Counted from the first letter of the stretch, positions 18,899-28,381 are shown. The stretch is 64,000 bases of DNA from Bacteroidales bacterium (GCA_003249255.1 QKJP01000029.1:158499-222498), one strand, 5' to 3'. Numbers and translations are program-made. The notes: a model not told the origin generated them from the sequence alone.

Positions 18899-18950
18899 CA
18901 ATATCTAAACGAAAGGCAAATCACTCCTGCCTTTAATCTAACAAGCATGA

Positions 18951-19060
18951 TTAGTTAGGCAGATATTGTGCTTTTCGTAATCGTTAAACTTCGAATAGTT
19001 AAAAACTTAATTTGCCCATTGGGGCATTAGCATATCTGCACAATAAATACTTCTGCCTTT
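18951..19060 (-). repeat. Gene-end dispersed repeat, copy 1
   Basis: About 100 bp that match 32705-32818 in order and orientation: ATTGT, TTTCGTAAT, TCGAATA.TTAAA, TAATTTG, CATTAGCA, ATCTGCACA, then TACTTC..CCTTT. It abuts the 3' end of gatB-aspS, as copy 2 abuts the 3' end of the IclR gene. No coding potential seen. Confidence 0.65.
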
Positions 19061-19063
19061 TTA

Positions 19064-22000
19064 CTACTCCCTAGATTTATTAATCACCTTCACATTCATC
19101 TCCTGCACTTTCTTATCCGAAAGTAAGCTAGGTGCATTGAATAATAAGTCCTCGCTTGATCCGGTTTTTGGGAAAGCTAATACTTCACGGATGGAAGATT
19201 TTTTCTCTAAAATCATCACTAAGCGGTCTACACCCCAAGCGATACCACCGTGAGGAGGTGCTCCGTATTGGAAGGCTTTATACATGCCGCCTACCGATTT
19301 TAACATCTCTTCGTGGTTGTAACCCATGTTTTTGTAAGTGGCCTCTAAAATTTCCGAAACGTGAGCTCGCACTGAACCCCCGCCAATCTCAAAACCATTT
19401 AAGATTAAGTCGTACTGCTGAGCAATAATGCTGCCTACATCTTCGCCTTTTAGGTGCTTCATTAAATCCTCCACTTTTGGCATCGAGAATGGGTTGTGCG
19501 TAAATGTCCAGTTACCCTCATCCGTCAATTCAAACATTGGGAAATCAACTACCCAGGCCGGACTTAACAGTTTCGGATCAATCAGGTTCAACATCGCACC
19601 TAATTCCTGACGAACAGCATCCAAGGCTTTGTTAGCCGTTTTGTAATCAGCCGCAGAGAAGAATACGATGTCACCCACCTTAGCGTTAGTTTGTGCAATA
19701 ATTTTCGCCGCAATATCTTCTCCTAAGTATTTAATGATAGGCGATTGAAGCTCGTTTTCATTAACAATGATGTAAGCTAAACCTCCAAGGCCGTTTTCCT
19801 GAGCTGTAGAAGTTAATTTTTCAATCTGACCTTTAGTGATACGTTGCTTTTGGTATTCTGCATCTACCTTAATACATTTTACAATACCACCGTCTTCAAT
19901 GGGTTTAGAAAATACCTGGAAAGTAGTTTCTTTCACCACATTGGTAATGTCTTCCATCTCCAGTCCAAAACGTAAATCAGGACGGTCACAACCGTATTTA
20001 TCCATCGCATCTTGGTAAGTTATCACTTGGAATGGAGCCATTTTCCATTTCTTACCGTAAATACGTTCTACAATCTCGGTAAACAGTTTTGTGTTTACAT
20101 CCATAATGTCTTGCATCGAAGCAAAAGACATCTCCATATCTAACTGGGTAAACTCCGGCTGACGGTCACCACGTGAATCTTCATCACGGAAACAACGGGC
20201 AATTTGGAAATACTTCTCATAGCCGCTCACCATCAGCATTTGTTTAAACTGCTGGGGTGCTTGTGGAAGCGTATAGAATGCTCCCGGTGACTTACGACTA
20301 GGTACGATAAACTCACGAGCACCTTCGTCGGTACCGGCAGATAGGATAGGGGTTTCGATTTCTAAGAAACCGTCTTCATCCAGAATGTCGCGCATTAACT
20401 TTACAATTTTGTGACGGTTCACAATCGCACGGCGTACATCCTCATTTCTATGGTCTAAGTACTTAAATTTAAAACGGGTTGCCTCGTTTGTTTTCGTAGC
20501 ACGCTTGATTTCAAACGGCAAGGTATTGGCAATGTTTAATACATCAACATTTGTGGCATCTAACTCTAATTTACCGGTACGAATACCATTGTTGTAATCG
20601 TCTTCTGCACGTTGCTTGATGATTCCTTTTACCGAAATTACCGACTCGGGCTTTAACTTTGCTAATTCATCAAGGTTTGCAAAAGCTTCACGCTCCATAC
20701 GTACCTGGATAATCTCGTAAGAACTGTCGCGTAAATCGATAAATACCAAATCACCGTGGTCACGAAGACTCGATACCCAACCGGCAACCGTTACTTCTTT
20801 GTCTTTAAAGTCTTCAGTAATGGTACAAATGATTGTATCGCGGTAAGAATCTTTGGCTACAATGTCTTCAAAAGCTATTGGTTTTCGGTCTTCAGCAGCT
20901 TCAACCGCTTTTTGCTCATCTGATTTTTTAGCACCTTTTGCAGTTTCTTTTACATCTCCTTTAGTTGAGCTTGAATCATCTGCAATTTCTGCTAAAATCT
21001 TTTCACGAACTACTTTACCGTTGGCACCTTTACCAACAAGTGTCATCACCTTACCAGTAAGCATACCTGCTTTACCAAGGTTTCCGGCTTTGATGTCGGC
21101 CACCATTTCAGGATTTTCTGCAATGGCTTGCAGTACTGCAGCATCAATTTTATCATCAGAGATGTTGTTGTCTGCAATGTATTTATTGTAATCGAACGCA
21201 GGGTTCTTCAATAATTCTTTAAGGGCGTTACCAAATAGGATAACGGTAATCTTACCATCCTTTAATTGAGCCATGATGTCTACCAAAGCATCAATGTTGG
21301 TCAATTTCTCGTAATCCTCAGGCGCTAAGTTGTTGGTTAATGTTTTAGCGATGAATAATACATCATCCACCTTTTTATTAACTGCTAAAAACACTTCTGA
21401 ACGGATGGTCTCTGAAGTAAAAAACTTCGCATCTACCGGACGCACTTTACCGTCAATTAATTTCTTCTCGATGGCAAAAGGTAAAAGACTTTCATCAACA
21501 ATAACGGTATCGATGGCGCTTTTGATGTTTACCATTGGGATATCCGGCTCAAGGGCAAAACGGTAATCGGCTGCGAACTCTTTCTTACGCATGGTTTTCG
21601 TTTGCTTCAAATCAGCATCGAAAAGTACCGTTGTTTGATCCGGACGGAATTTTTTGTGTTCTTTATAATAGTTGAACTGCTTTGAAACTTCTTCAACCAA
21701 AGCTTCTAGCATGAACTTAAAAGAGTTCAGGTTTTTAATTTCGGTACGAGGATTCAAATCATTCGTTCCTTCTTTACGTAACGAAACGGAGATGTCGGAT
21801 TTAAACTGACCTTGCTCAAGGTTCGCCTCTGAGATACCCAAGTTCTGAACAATACGGTGAACGTACTGCGCATAAATTGGCGCATCTTTAATGCTGCGAA
21901 TCAACGGCTTGGTTACAATCTCAATCAATGGTACACCCCCTTTGTTGAAATCAACCAAAGAGTTGTTTTTCTCGTGCACTAATTTAGCTGCATCTTCCTC

Positions 22001-22408
22001 AATGTGAACTTGCTCCATTTCTACCTCAAAAGTAGTCCCGTCTTCACGGAAACACTTTACCACACCATTTTTGATGATAGGGTGTTGAAACTGGGTTAAC
22101 TGGAAGTTCTTCGGCAAATCGGGATACTCGTAGTGCTTACGATCCCAAGTAATTAGCTCGCTTAAATCGGCATTGATGGCTTTACCAAAGTAGATGGCTT
22201 TACGTACGGCTTCTTTATTTACCGCAGGAAGCACACCCATTTGCCCCGTACAAACCGGACAGATGTTGGTGTTTGGTGTATCTGCTTCTTCGTTCGGACA
22301 AGCACAGAATAATTTCGATTTTGTATTTAATCGTACGTGGGTTTCAAGACCGATGACAATCTCTAAACCATGGTCTTTTAATTCTTGACTTAATGTATCT
22401 ACTTGCAT
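19064..22408 (-). CDS. gatB-aspS: Fusion of GatB amidotransferase subunit with aspartyl-tRNA synthetase
   Basis: One uninterrupted 1114-residue frame. Residues 1-475 are GatB (GLETHVRLNTKSKLFCAC with the zinc CxxC pairs, CPVCTGQMG, then the helical and YqeY-like tail). A low-complexity Ser/Thr/Lys/Glu linker spans about 476-515. From about 516 comes a full bacterial-type AspRS: OB-fold anticodon domain (VAGWVSSLRDHGDLVFIDLRD), class II motifs (FLEIETPIL; QIARCFRDED; GGIAWGVDRL) and an inserted GAD domain (about 805-920). The His in RDHGD occupies the position that is His in non-discriminating AspRS of Pseudomonas. Its stop overlaps nothing; gatA ends where it begins. It would couple mischarging of tRNA-Asn with amidation (inference). 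Confidence 0.95.
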   Translation of the reverse strand: MQVDTLSQELKDHGLEIVIGLETHVRLNTKSKLFCACPNEEADTPNTNICPVCTGQMGVLPAVNKEAVRKAIYFGKAINADLSELITWDRKHYEYPDLPKNFQLTQFQHPIIKNGVVKCFREDGTTFEVEMEQVHIEEDAAKLVHEKNNSLVDFNKGGVPLIEIVTKPLIRSIKDAPIYAQYVHRIVQNLGISEANLEQGQFKSDISVSLRKEGTNDLNPRTEIKNLNSFKFMLEALVEEVSKQFNYYKEHKKFRPDQTTVLFDADLKQTKTMRKKEFAADYRFALEPDIPMVNIKSAIDTVIVDESLLPFAIEKKLIDGKVRPVDAKFFTSETIRSEVFLAVNKKVDDVLFIAKTLTNNLAPEDYEKLTNIDALVDIMAQLKDGKITVILFGNALKELLKNPAFDYNKYIADNNISDDKIDAAVLQAIAENPEMVADIKAGNLGKAGMLTGKVMTLVGKGANGKVVREKILAEIADDSSSTKGDVKETAKGAKKSDEQKAVEAAEDRKPIAFEDIVAKDSYRDTIICTITEDFKDKEVTVAGWVSSLRDHGDLVFIDLRDSSYEIIQVRMEREAFANLDELAKLKPESVISVKGIIKQRAEDDYNNGIRTGKLELDATNVDVLNIANTLPFEIKRATKTNEATRFKFKYLDHRNEDVRRAIVNRHKIVKLMRDILDEDGFLEIETPILSAGTDEGAREFIVPSRKSPGAFYTLPQAPQQFKQMLMVSGYEKYFQIARCFRDEDSRGDRQPEFTQLDMEMSFASMQDIMDVNTKLFTEIVERIYGKKWKMAPFQVITYQDAMDKYGCDRPDLRFGLEMEDITNVVKETTFQVFSKPIEDGGIVKCIKVDAEYQKQRITKGQIEKLTSTAQENGLGGLAYIIVNENELQSPIIKYLGEDIAAKIIAQTNAKVGDIVFFSAADYKTANKALDAVRQELGAMLNLIDPKLLSPAWVVDFPMFELTDEGNWTFTHNPFSMPKVEDLMKHLKGEDVGSIIAQQYDLILNGFEIGGGSVRAHVSEILEATYKNMGYNHEEMLKSVGGMYKAFQYGAPPHGGIAWGVDRLVMILEKKSSIREVLAFPKTGSSEDLLFNAPSLLSDKKVQEMNVKVINKSRE

Positions 22409-23814
22409 TACAATACCTCGTTTAATAAGTGAGCAAACTCAATAATTGTTTGTTCCTGACCTTTTGCAGCAGTAATCTGCATCCCAATTTCGGTTCCCAC
22501 CGGAGCGGTTAATGTTGGTAATCCTCCCAAACTGAAACCTACCGTGTAAGCATCAGATAAGTACATGGATAAAGGCTTTTTCAGGTTCTCACCAATTTTT
22601 GGCGGAAGATCCGGAGCCACCGGAGATAATATGATGTCGGTCTCTTTAAACTCCTGATCGAAGCTATGCATGATCTGCGTTCTAAGAGTACGAGCTTTTA
22701 AATAAATTTCTTCAGCGTGACCGGTTGATAGCACCTGGTTACCACCCACAATACGGCGCTTGGTTTCTTCGGTGAAGTTTTTCGAACGGCTTAACATGTA
22801 ACCATCTTTCAATACTTTCTCATCTTCACGACCACCGTAGTTGGTTCCGTCTAATCGAGAAAGGTTAGAGGCTGTTTCGGCCATGGCTAACATGTAGTAG
22901 GTTGCCACCAAGGTATCCACATCGTAGAAATCCAATTCTTTAATTTCGGCACCTGCTGCTTTTAACTTCTCCAGAGCAGCCATGAAGTCGGCCTTCATTT
23001 CAGGATTTAAAGCTTCGTTTTCGATGAAACTTTTGTAATAGCCTACAGTGAATTTCTTAGCTTCCGGAGTACCTTCTAAAACAGCAGCATCTACTTCTTC
23101 TGTTTTGATGGTGGTTTGATCGTGGTAATCTTTACCCGACATGATGTTCAGCAATATCAGGATATCTTCCAGATTTCTGGCAAATGGCCCTACGCAATCG
23201 GTAGATGACGCATAAGCCATCAAACCATAACGAGAAATACGACCATAAGTAGGTTTCAACCCATAAACTTTGTTGTATCCTGCCGGCTGGCGGATAGAAC
23301 CTCCTGTATCACCCCCAATAGAGAATGTTGTGAATTCTTTCGCTACGTTTACCGCACTACCACCGCTTGAACCACCGGCAACACGAGTTGGGTCAATGGC
23401 ATTTTTTACCGGACCAAAAACCGTATTTTCACTGGTGCTACCATGACCAAATGAGTCGCAGTTTTCGCGTACCAAAGGAATTGCGCCTGCATCCAATAAT
23501 TTTTGAATGGCAGTTGCTGTGTATGGTGCTTTGTAATTTTTTAGCATGTCAGAGCTGGCCGTAGAGATGGTGCCTTGTAACAAGTACACATCTTTCAAAC
23601 CAAATGGAATGCCTTCTAACAGGCCGATTTCTTCGCCATTTGCAATTTTTGCATCAACTGCAGCTGCTTTTTCAAGAGCAAGTTCGGTTAAAACCAAGTT
23701 GTTGGAGTTAAGGTCGCTTGCTTCTATTTGTGCTAATTTATCTTTGATCAGATCTGTACAAGTATACTTCTTGCTTTTCAGATCTTCGTGTATTCTTCTG
23801 ATTTCAGATGCCAT
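22408..23814 (-). CDS. gatA: Glutamyl/aspartyl-tRNA amidotransferase subunit A
   Basis: A 468-residue amidase subunit of GatCAB that releases ammonia from glutamine for amidation of Glu-tRNA-Gln or Asp-tRNA-Asn. The amidase-signature region is clear: IPFGLKDVYLLQGTISTASS holds the catalytic Lys, and GGSSGGSAVNVAKEFTTFSIGGDTGGSIRQPA holds the cis-Ser and nucleophilic Ser with the GGSS motif. Length matches GatA. Its last base touches the first base of gatB-aspS, so translation is probably coupled, and gatC is 10 bp upstream. Confidence 0.96.
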   Translation of the reverse strand: MASEIRRIHEDLKSKKYTCTDLIKDKLAQIEASDLNSNNLVLTELALEKAAAVDAKIANGEEIGLLEGIPFGLKDVYLLQGTISTASSDMLKNYKAPYTATAIQKLLDAGAIPLVRENCDSFGHGSTSENTVFGPVKNAIDPTRVAGGSSGGSAVNVAKEFTTFSIGGDTGGSIRQPAGYNKVYGLKPTYGRISRYGLMAYASSTDCVGPFARNLEDILILLNIMSGKDYHDQTTIKTEEVDAAVLEGTPEAKKFTVGYYKSFIENEALNPEMKADFMAALEKLKAAGAEIKELDFYDVDTLVATYYMLAMAETASNLSRLDGTNYGGREDEKVLKDGYMLSRSKNFTEETKRRIVGGNQVLSTGHAEEIYLKARTLRTQIMHSFDQEFKETDIILSPVAPDLPPKIGENLKKPLSMYLSDAYTVGFSLGGLPTLTAPVGTEIGMQITAAKGQEQTIIEFAHLLNEVL

Positions 23815-23824
23815 CTTTTCAGCC

Positions 23825-24091
23825 TTATTCTTCGATTACTTTAGATACAACCAGGTAGTTGTTTTTACTTTTAGGGAAATTTTCGATGATTAAATTTCGC
23901 TCTGTTTCTGAGCAAACAATTACTTCATCTGATCTTAAACCGTCCAATGTCACTATGTTTTGATTGGAGGAAAGCTCATCACCTGCAGATGGATTGGCTT
24001 TTTTGATGATTTCAAAGAGATTATCTACCGCCTCAGAAGCCTCAGCTCCTTTGATGCTCGATAGAATATCCAGTGTCATTAACTTTTCCAT
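23825..24091 (-). CDS. gatC: Glutamyl/aspartyl-tRNA amidotransferase subunit C, divergent
   Basis: An 88-residue protein in the position of GatC. The recognisable part is the C-terminal half, LRSDEVIVCSETERNLIIENFP followed by NYLVVSKVIEE, matching the GatC end pattern (LR.DEV ... N.P ... F.VPKVIE). The N-terminal helix is shorter and divergent from usual GatC. GatC wraps around GatA and GatB and stabilises the complex. Placement first in the operon, 10 bp before gatA, supports the call. ATG at 24091 is preferred; a second Met lies five codons in. Confidence 0.85.
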   Translation of the reverse strand: MEKLMTLDILSSIKGAEASEAVDNLFEIIKKANPSAGDELSSNQNIVTLDGLRSDEVIVCSETERNLIIENFPKSKNNYLVVSKVIEE

Positions 24092-24170
24092 ATATCTTTA
24101 TTTCCCTGTATAAGAATCTGTAAAAGAGGTTTTCTGCACTAATAATGGGTGAGAAAACCCAAATTGAGTG

Positions 24171-24178
24171 CAAAAATA
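24171..24178 (-). promoter_or_regulatory. Candidate -7 element of the gatCAB-aspS operon
   Basis: TATTTTTG on the minus strand matches TAnnTTTG exactly and lies about 80 bp before gatC. The -33 position is poor (CTTA). It is followed by GCACTCAATTTG, shared with the SulP promoter. Confidence 0.5.
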
Positions 24179-24249
24179 TAAAAAAGCTTTGGAGTATTAA
24201 GCTTTGAGACTTATTAATGTGGAATAGATGCTTAGAAAATAGGTGTTGG

Positions 24250-24296
24250 ATGAAAGAAACAAATGTGCTGATGTGCAAATTGACTGATGTGCAAAT
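24250..24296. repeat. Related GCACATCAGCACA-type repeat
   Basis: On the plus strand GTGCTGATGTGCAAAT is followed by GACTGATGTGCAAAT, a near tandem duplication. The complement (ATTTGCACATCAGCACA) resembles the inner part of the gene-end repeats at 18951 and 32705, in inverted orientation. Confidence 0.45.
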
Positions 24297-24328
24297 GAAA
24301 ATATACCTTCTGGTAACTTTGATAATAA

Positions 24329-24568
24329 TTAATCATGAAGTGATCACTTAGCTTGATTTAAAGTTTCTTCTTTTGAGTCGTTGTTGAAACCCGAATTTTC
24401 AGGCCTTTCTAACTTAGCTTTAATCCAATCTACCTGAGTTAGTTGATTTCTTGCTTGTCTTATGAGATCATTAACGAGTTCACTTTTACTAGACTATTCA
24501 AGGCTATCATCCTGTTCTTTTATTCATTCATCATTAGGAGATTTGAATGTGATATTTTGTCTTATCAT
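24329..24568 (-). pseudogene. Broken ParD/CopG-like antitoxin gene without toxin
   Basis: From ATG 24568 the frame reads MIRQNITFKSPNDE*IKEQDDSLE*, then SSKSELVNDLIRQARNQ, LTQVDWIKAKLERPENSGF, then NNDSKEETLNQAK*. This is the layout of ribbon-helix-helix antitoxins of ParDE/RelBE-type modules: N-terminal beta strand, SKSELVNDLIRQA helices, C-terminal toxin-binding tail. Three in-frame stops (TGA at the usual DEW position, TAG, TGA) interrupt it. No toxin frame follows; the sequence goes straight into repeats. Family assignment rests on motif memory and was not searched. Confidence 0.7.
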
Positions 24569-24646
24569 GATTACTTTCTTTGGTTGTGAATATACATCAA
24601 AATACGTCACTGACAGGTGATAGAAACTATAAGGGTTAAATGTAAA

Positions 24647-24684
24647 AGAAAAGCGACCTTTCTCATTTGAAAAGTCGCTTTAAT
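24647..24684 (-). terminator. Terminator of the TonB-dependent receptor gene
   Basis: AAAGCGAC (complement of 24674-24681) pairs with GTCGCTTT around an A/T-rich loop, followed on the minus strand by TTCTTTTAC. It lies 23 bp after the stop codon. Confidence 0.8.
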
Positions 24685-24704
24685 AAATTGTAAGCTATTA
24701 TTTC

Positions 24705-26816
24705 TTATTTGCTTGGTATTGTAAATCTTGTTTTTAGATAAAAGCGTCTGCCTTCCGGAGAAATGGTTCCGGGTTGGTTCTTGGCATGTTCTCCATAGGC
24801 AGGAAGACCATCTGTGTTATCAAGAACATTTAACGCGACAAAAGATAATTCGAGTTTATCCCAGAATTTTTTAGAAATTAAGGTAATGTCTACAAAGTTA
24901 GTACTTGCCTTTTGTTCCTGTCCATTAGCGTCAAGATATGGAATGTCGTAGATGCTTCTTAAAGCTATGTTGCATTTAAGCAAAGAAGCTACGTTGTATT
25001 CAGCGCCTATAAAAGAATTAATGGCTGGTACGAAAAGTGGTTGGTCATCTTTGTTATGGGCCTCTGCAATTTCTACTTCAATTCCTGAATCATCTTTCTT
25101 GATTCCTTTAATTATTTTGGCATGGTTGTATGATCCATTCCAGTACAACATAAGGTCATTAACTGGTTTTGTTCTTAAAGCCCACTCAATCCCCATAACA
25201 TCCAAGCCGCCTGTGTTAAAGAAATCATTAAAGCCATCTTGTTTGGTGATTTGGTCGGTTAATTTTTGCTTAAAAGCTGTGATGCTATAATTCAATTTGT
25301 TATTTATTTCCCCCACAAATGCAAGTTCATGAGCCTCTAGTATTTCTGGATTAGGATTGGTAGATATTCGTTCGTTTGCTTGGGGACGGCGAGGAGCAAA
25401 GTTGTAGAAATATTTTACAATGTGATTTTTCTGAAATCTGTAAACAGCTCCTTCCCGGTAGAAGATGATCGTATTTGAAAATTCTCCTTCATCTTGATAG
25501 TCGATACGCGATCCTGAAATGAGTTTTATTTTATCATTCACATTGTAATTTACTTGGGCGAACGCATTGTTGTAATGGAAATCGGTCTGTCCATAAGTGT
25601 TGGCAAACCAATTTATACCATTCATAATAGAATATTGATGATTGTTTGAATACAGGTTTACAGAAGAATGTCCCCATAGGTCACTTCCTAATGCCATGGT
25701 GATTTTTTTATTCCAAAAGTTAAGATTGGCATTAAAACCAAAGTCTCTATTCTCAATACCGGCAGAAGCAACCATATCCATATACCATAATTTATTATAG
25801 TAGTTATGATAGATGGAAATGTTAAATTGATCATTTTTTAAAGGGAGAGCGTATTCCATCCGATAGGCAACCGTGTTTAATTGGTCGTGTGGAGCTGTAC
25901 CTGTATAATTTCCAATGTTATTCCAATAGTTGGCGTAGTTGATGTTAGCGTCGTACTGTGCATTTGTACCTTCTAAAATGGTTTTTGTAGCAATGTTTTC
26001 ATTCCAGGAATTCGTGGTATTATTATAAGTGTAGGCATCTTCAAACCAAAGCTGAGGTGAGTCGTGATCTGCATGCTCAACATAAGCTACACCTTTAAAT
26101 CCTTTGTAGTCAACTTTACCAATAAAAGAATAGGAAGGACCAACGCCATTAACCCTGTAATCATTTCCGGGTTGTCCAAAGGCTTCTTTAATAATTTCTG
26201 AATCTTGTCCTTTTTGATTGATTCCAAAAAACATACTTCCTTCATTATCTGCAAATTTATTGCCGTATAATGCACTTACCGAGTATTGGTTGTAATTGCC
26301 GTAAGAGGTTACTATTTCTGCTCCATTAAGGTCTGAGCGAATATTGTTATTCACCAAACCGGCATTAGCTCCACTTCCCCAGGCTAAACCAGCCGGTCCT
26401 CGGGCTACTTCCATTGAACTGAAAAATTCCTGAGGAAAAACACTGTGTCCAAAATCCAGAATTGGCATTAATTCGATGCTGTATCCAAAACGCCAGATGG
26501 ATTGCCAGCCACGAGCCATTACTCCATATTGACCATAGTAGTCTGTGTTGTAAAAGGAATAGCCCGGTGTTCTTCCAATTGTTTCGTAAAGGTAGCGGGT
26601 GCCCCAGCGATTTAACTCTTCAGCAGTTATTTGATAAACCGACATGGGAGCTTCTGAGAGTTGTTCTTCTTGCTTTGAAATGGAATAAATTGGGATGTCC
26701 ATTAATGCTTCTAAATCCATAAATGATAATGAGTCAAGTTGGCTTTGTTGAGCATAGGAGGCCGAGTTACAGCAAAAAAATGCCATAAGAATTAAAAAGG
26801 TAAATAGCTTTTTCAT
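24705..26816 (-). CDS. TonB-dependent outer-membrane receptor
   Basis: A 703-residue outer-membrane protein with a signal peptide (about 1-22), a plug domain (about 45-165) and a beta-barrel ending in RRFYLKTRFTIPSK. The plug begins LEALMDIPIYSISKQEEQLSEAPMSVYQITAEEL, wording typical of siderophore or vitamin-type receptors rather than SusC, and lacks the N-terminal CarboxypepD_reg domain. The substrate cannot be read from sequence. It is followed by its own terminator. The neighbouring 27089-28381 gene has its own terminator as well, so the two are probably separate units. Confidence 0.88.
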   Translation of the reverse strand: MKKLFTFLILMAFFCCNSASYAQQSQLDSLSFMDLEALMDIPIYSISKQEEQLSEAPMSVYQITAEELNRWGTRYLYETIGRTPGYSFYNTDYYGQYGVMARGWQSIWRFGYSIELMPILDFGHSVFPQEFFSSMEVARGPAGLAWGSGANAGLVNNNIRSDLNGAEIVTSYGNYNQYSVSALYGNKFADNEGSMFFGINQKGQDSEIIKEAFGQPGNDYRVNGVGPSYSFIGKVDYKGFKGVAYVEHADHDSPQLWFEDAYTYNNTTNSWNENIATKTILEGTNAQYDANINYANYWNNIGNYTGTAPHDQLNTVAYRMEYALPLKNDQFNISIYHNYYNKLWYMDMVASAGIENRDFGFNANLNFWNKKITMALGSDLWGHSSVNLYSNNHQYSIMNGINWFANTYGQTDFHYNNAFAQVNYNVNDKIKLISGSRIDYQDEGEFSNTIIFYREGAVYRFQKNHIVKYFYNFAPRRPQANERISTNPNPEILEAHELAFVGEINNKLNYSITAFKQKLTDQITKQDGFNDFFNTGGLDVMGIEWALRTKPVNDLMLYWNGSYNHAKIIKGIKKDDSGIEVEIAEAHNKDDQPLFVPAINSFIGAEYNVASLLKCNIALRSIYDIPYLDANGQEQKASTNFVDITLISKKFWDKLELSFVALNVLDNTDGLPAYGEHAKNQPGTISPEGRRFYLKTRFTIPSK

Positions 26817-27023
26817 GTGTTTAACTTATTTAACTTGTTACATGTATTTAGCCAAGCTGTATGTTTTTTAGTGTGATAACGGCTCGTTGCATGTCTACAA
26901 GTGGTTCATTTGTAAAAAAACACCTTTAAGGGTTACGGAATATCGCTATTTATCAATAAAATCAATTTGAAAGATGATGAATAGCTCGTTTTTTGTTATA
27001 AAAGATTGTTTTTTTATGACGAA

Positions 27024-27058
27024 AAAAAAGAGACAGGTGTTCTAAGCCTGTCTCTTTA
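27024..27058 (-). terminator. Strong terminator of the 27089-28381 gene
   Basis: AAAGAGACAGG pairs with CCTGTCTCTTT, followed on the minus strand by nine T. It lies about 30 bp after the stop codon. Confidence 0.9.
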
Positions 27059-27088
27059 GTGTTAAAAACGATGAAATAATGATTTACT

Positions 27089-28381
27089 TTATTCGATATC
27101 AGATAACTGTTTTTGAATTTTTTTAATCGCTGATTCGATCGATTTCTCAGGTTCAATAACATTGTAGTCTCCCCAGAACTCAGTGTCAGCAAATCCGGTA
27201 TCGGTATCACGCATGATGACATTGGGTTTGATTTTGTCAGATGCTTTGAACGTTTTTGTTTCTGTTTTTTTCCAATCAGTTACAGCCATTTCAGAGCAAG
27301 TGCTATATGTGGTGTTAAACAGTTTTTTATGCCAGTCTACTTTGAAAGAAACTTCACCTCGGGAGTAGTTGTATAGCCATTTTCCATCTTTTTCTTTGTA
27401 TTTGATTAAATAGTTGGCTTTGGTTGGATATACATCGGCTCTAAATGGTTTTTTCTTGATGAAAAGTTCAGAGCTTTTTTGCTTGTTCTCGGTGTTAATG
27501 TTGTAAGATGCAGAAACGATTGCAAGTGATTCAGAATCAATATAGAGTTTTCCATAAAACAAAGGATCTTCAACAAAGGCTTTTTGCTTGAAGGAAATGA
27601 CGTATAATATTTTTTCATCCTCTTTTGTAAAGCTTTCCATTTTAAAATCATACATGTCTATCATGTCTAAAGATAATATCATGTAAGGGTCTTTCATGAT
27701 ATCTAACATGAGCGTATTGTAAGGACCTCCTTGCAGTTTAAATAAAACGGTATCCAGTTTTTTATAATCTGCACTTTTTCTACTTTTTAGTAAGCGTACT
27801 GCATCTTCACGATTGCTGTTGTATGCTTGCTTGTAAACTTCAACAACGGCTTCTGACAAGGATGCATACTTTTTTCTTTTTTGGATGGTTTCTCTATAAA
27901 AAGCCGTCATTAGATTTTCGTCTTGAGTGTAGTTTTGGTTTTTCTTAGAAAGTACCTCGTTAATTAGTTGGTGCGGATCAGTAGGAAATACATCAACTTC
28001 ATTGAGCGAAACCTCTTGTAGGTCTAGTTCAATAAGATTTTTCTTTGCGTTAAGATCCTTTATGGCAAGTTTCTTCTGTTTGTAGCCTATGTACGATACA
28101 TTTAGATTTTCAATACCTGATTGAGTAGGTACTTTTAGGGTGAAATAACCTTCTGAATTTGTTACTGTTGCAATGTTGGTTCCTTCAATGGCTATGGTGG
28201 CGAAAGCTAATCCGTCACCTGTTTTGTTGTCGCAGACTTTACCTTGATATTCATTGGTATCTAGGTTGGTAGTGCTGTTGGTGTTTGTAAAGTTTCCCTT
28301 TCCAAAAGATAAAAGAGGAATGCTTAGTAATACAATTAGGACTAAGGTTTTGTGTTTTGATAAAGTGGCTAGAGTTTTCAT
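27089..28381 (-). CDS. Exported carboxypeptidase-regulatory-like domain protein
   Basis: A 430-residue protein. A signal peptide (hydrophobic about 11-27, cleavage near SFGKG) precedes a CarboxypepD_reg-like beta-sandwich (about 45-125; YQGKVCDNKTGDGLAFATIAI, TVTNSEGYFTLKVP, VSYIGYKQKKL). The remaining about 300 residues form a mixed alpha/beta region with no family name I can give; its pattern (LINEVLSKKNQNY, LMTAFYRETIQKRKKY) recurs in Bacteroidota envelope proteins with this N-terminal domain. Probably periplasmic or outer-membrane associated, function unknown. It has its own terminator and is transcribed away from the SBP-like gene. Confidence 0.8.
   Translation of the reverse strand: MKTLATLSKHKTLVLIVLLSIPLLSFGKGNFTNTNSTTNLDTNEYQGKVCDNKTGDGLAFATIAIEGTNIATVTNSEGYFTLKVPTQSGIENLNVSYIGYKQKKLAIKDLNAKKNLIELDLQEVSLNEVDVFPTDPHQLINEVLSKKNQNYTQDENLMTAFYRETIQKRKKYASLSEAVVEVYKQAYNSNREDAVRLLKSRKSADYKKLDTVLFKLQGGPYNTLMLDIMKDPYMILSLDMIDMYDFKMESFTKEDEKILYVISFKQKAFVEDPLFYGKLYIDSESLAIVSASYNINTENKQKSSELFIKKKPFRADVYPTKANYLIKYKEKDGKWLYNYSRGEVSFKVDWHKKLFNTTYSTCSEMAVTDWKKTETKTFKASDKIKPNVIMRDTDTGFADTEFWGDYNVIEPEKSIESAIKKIQKQLSDIE

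Noticed and set aside
20850-21010. GatB-AspRS junction as a lost stop codon or sequencing error
   Set aside because: The junction is a 40-residue Ser/Lys/Glu-rich linker without internal start context, which fits an established fusion rather than a read-through accident.
24042-24278. Open frame overlapping gatC upstream region
   Set aside because: It is antisense-phase noise over the gatC start and promoter, with no domain features.
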